Positions 63,872 through 64,000 of a DNA stretch of 64,000 bases are shown piece by piece. The stretch is from Sulfurovum sp. UBA12169. GTDB taxonomy: Bacteria; Campylobacterota; Campylobacteria; Campylobacterales; Sulfurovaceae. Below the pieces are notes generated by a model, which saw only the letters and a program-made list of their open reading frames with translations, searched no databases and was not told the DNA's origin. A program made the translations under genes and the position numbers. How positions within the stretch are numbered: position 1 is the stretch's first letter; each line of letters opens with the position of its first letter. The DNA is taken from contig DLUH01000001.1 of assembly GCA_002742845.1 (NCBI GenBank), positions 308,501 to 372,500 of the forward strand. The letters are read 5' to 3'.

Positions 63872-64000
63872 ATGAAAATTTTAATTGTAGAAGATGACAA
63901 AAAGATAGCCTCTCTTATAAAAAAAGGGCTAGAAGAGGAATATTTTAGTATCGACACAACAGACAACGGAGAGGAAGCCATCTATCTTGCCAAGATCATA
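63872..64000 (+). CDS. OmpR-type response regulator, 5' part (43 codons)
   Basis: The frame starts MKILIVEDDKKIASLIKKGL with the Glu-Asp-Asp acidic triad of a receiver domain and runs to the window edge. AAGG lies about 11 bases before the ATG. The family (OmpR/PhoB) is inferred from the opening only; the phospho-acceptor and DNA-binding parts lie outside. Confidence 0.85.
   Translation, partial: MKILIVEDDKKIASLIKKGLEEEYFSIDTTDNGEEAIYLAKII

Overview
The window looks like a chromosome segment of a free-living member of the Campylobacterota (former Epsilonproteobacteria), probably near Sulfurovum or Sulfurimonas. This rests on the gene order ctpA-purC-purS-purQ-(periplasmic protein)-plsC, which matches a block known from Campylobacter, on moderate to low GC, and on the style of the two-component and GGDEF/EAL proteins. 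No rRNA, tRNA, CRISPR array, insertion sequence or phage gene was recognised.

Layout. 1-4,350: tgt, then a lemA/DUF2207 pair and an orphan small gene. 4,424-4,545: a strongly structured, promoter-preceded RNA-like element. 4,589-8,244: DUF808 membrane protein and clpB. 8,484-13,638: ctpA-pur-plsC operon. 13,636-16,062: ppsA. 16,190-19,888: five-gene operon of NifX-like proteins, two ferredoxin/MinD ATPases and a radical SAM enzyme, resembling the ORP (orange protein) system, with a consensus promoter carrying two operator-like repeats. 20,210-30,047: mixed metabolic and metal genes (nuclease-like protein, MBL/beta-CASP RNase, aldo/keto reductase, TonB receptor with an unusual structured leader, DUF2238, Na/Pi transporter, Fe-SOD, phosphofructokinase). 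30,218-35,446: LOG-family protein, two small secreted Gly-rich proteins ending GGGRR, a two-component system, a Tat-exported DUF2202 protein and small genes. 35,564-38,218: valS with a sharply AT-rich internal block. 38,366-44,113: complete Mrp Na+/H+ antiporter operon (A/B fused, C-G).

44,171-59,861: a GGDEF/EAL protein, then a long minus-strand block. It starts (5' end) with a CbiX-like chelatase, a DUF523/DUF1722 protein and DNA photolyase, and continues with pdxH, a DUF2867 dehydrogenase, phasin-like and ABC1 proteins, lipocalin, flavin reductase, TIGR01777 epimerase, ferrochelatase, a phytoene-desaturase-like enzyme and a LytS/LytTR two-component pair. The gene set is like light- or photo-oxidative-stress islands of other proteobacteria. 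One Cdd1-like gene interrupts it on the other strand. 60,015-64,000: ZIP transporter, a 540-base stretch with little convincing coding, metE with different codon use, and the start of a response regulator.

The best candidates for undescribed biology are the structured leader of the TonB receptor (25,824-25,950), the free-standing RNA-like element (4,424-4,545), the operator-controlled ORP-like operon (16,190-20,125), and the secreted Gly-rich GGGRR proteins beside a two-component system.
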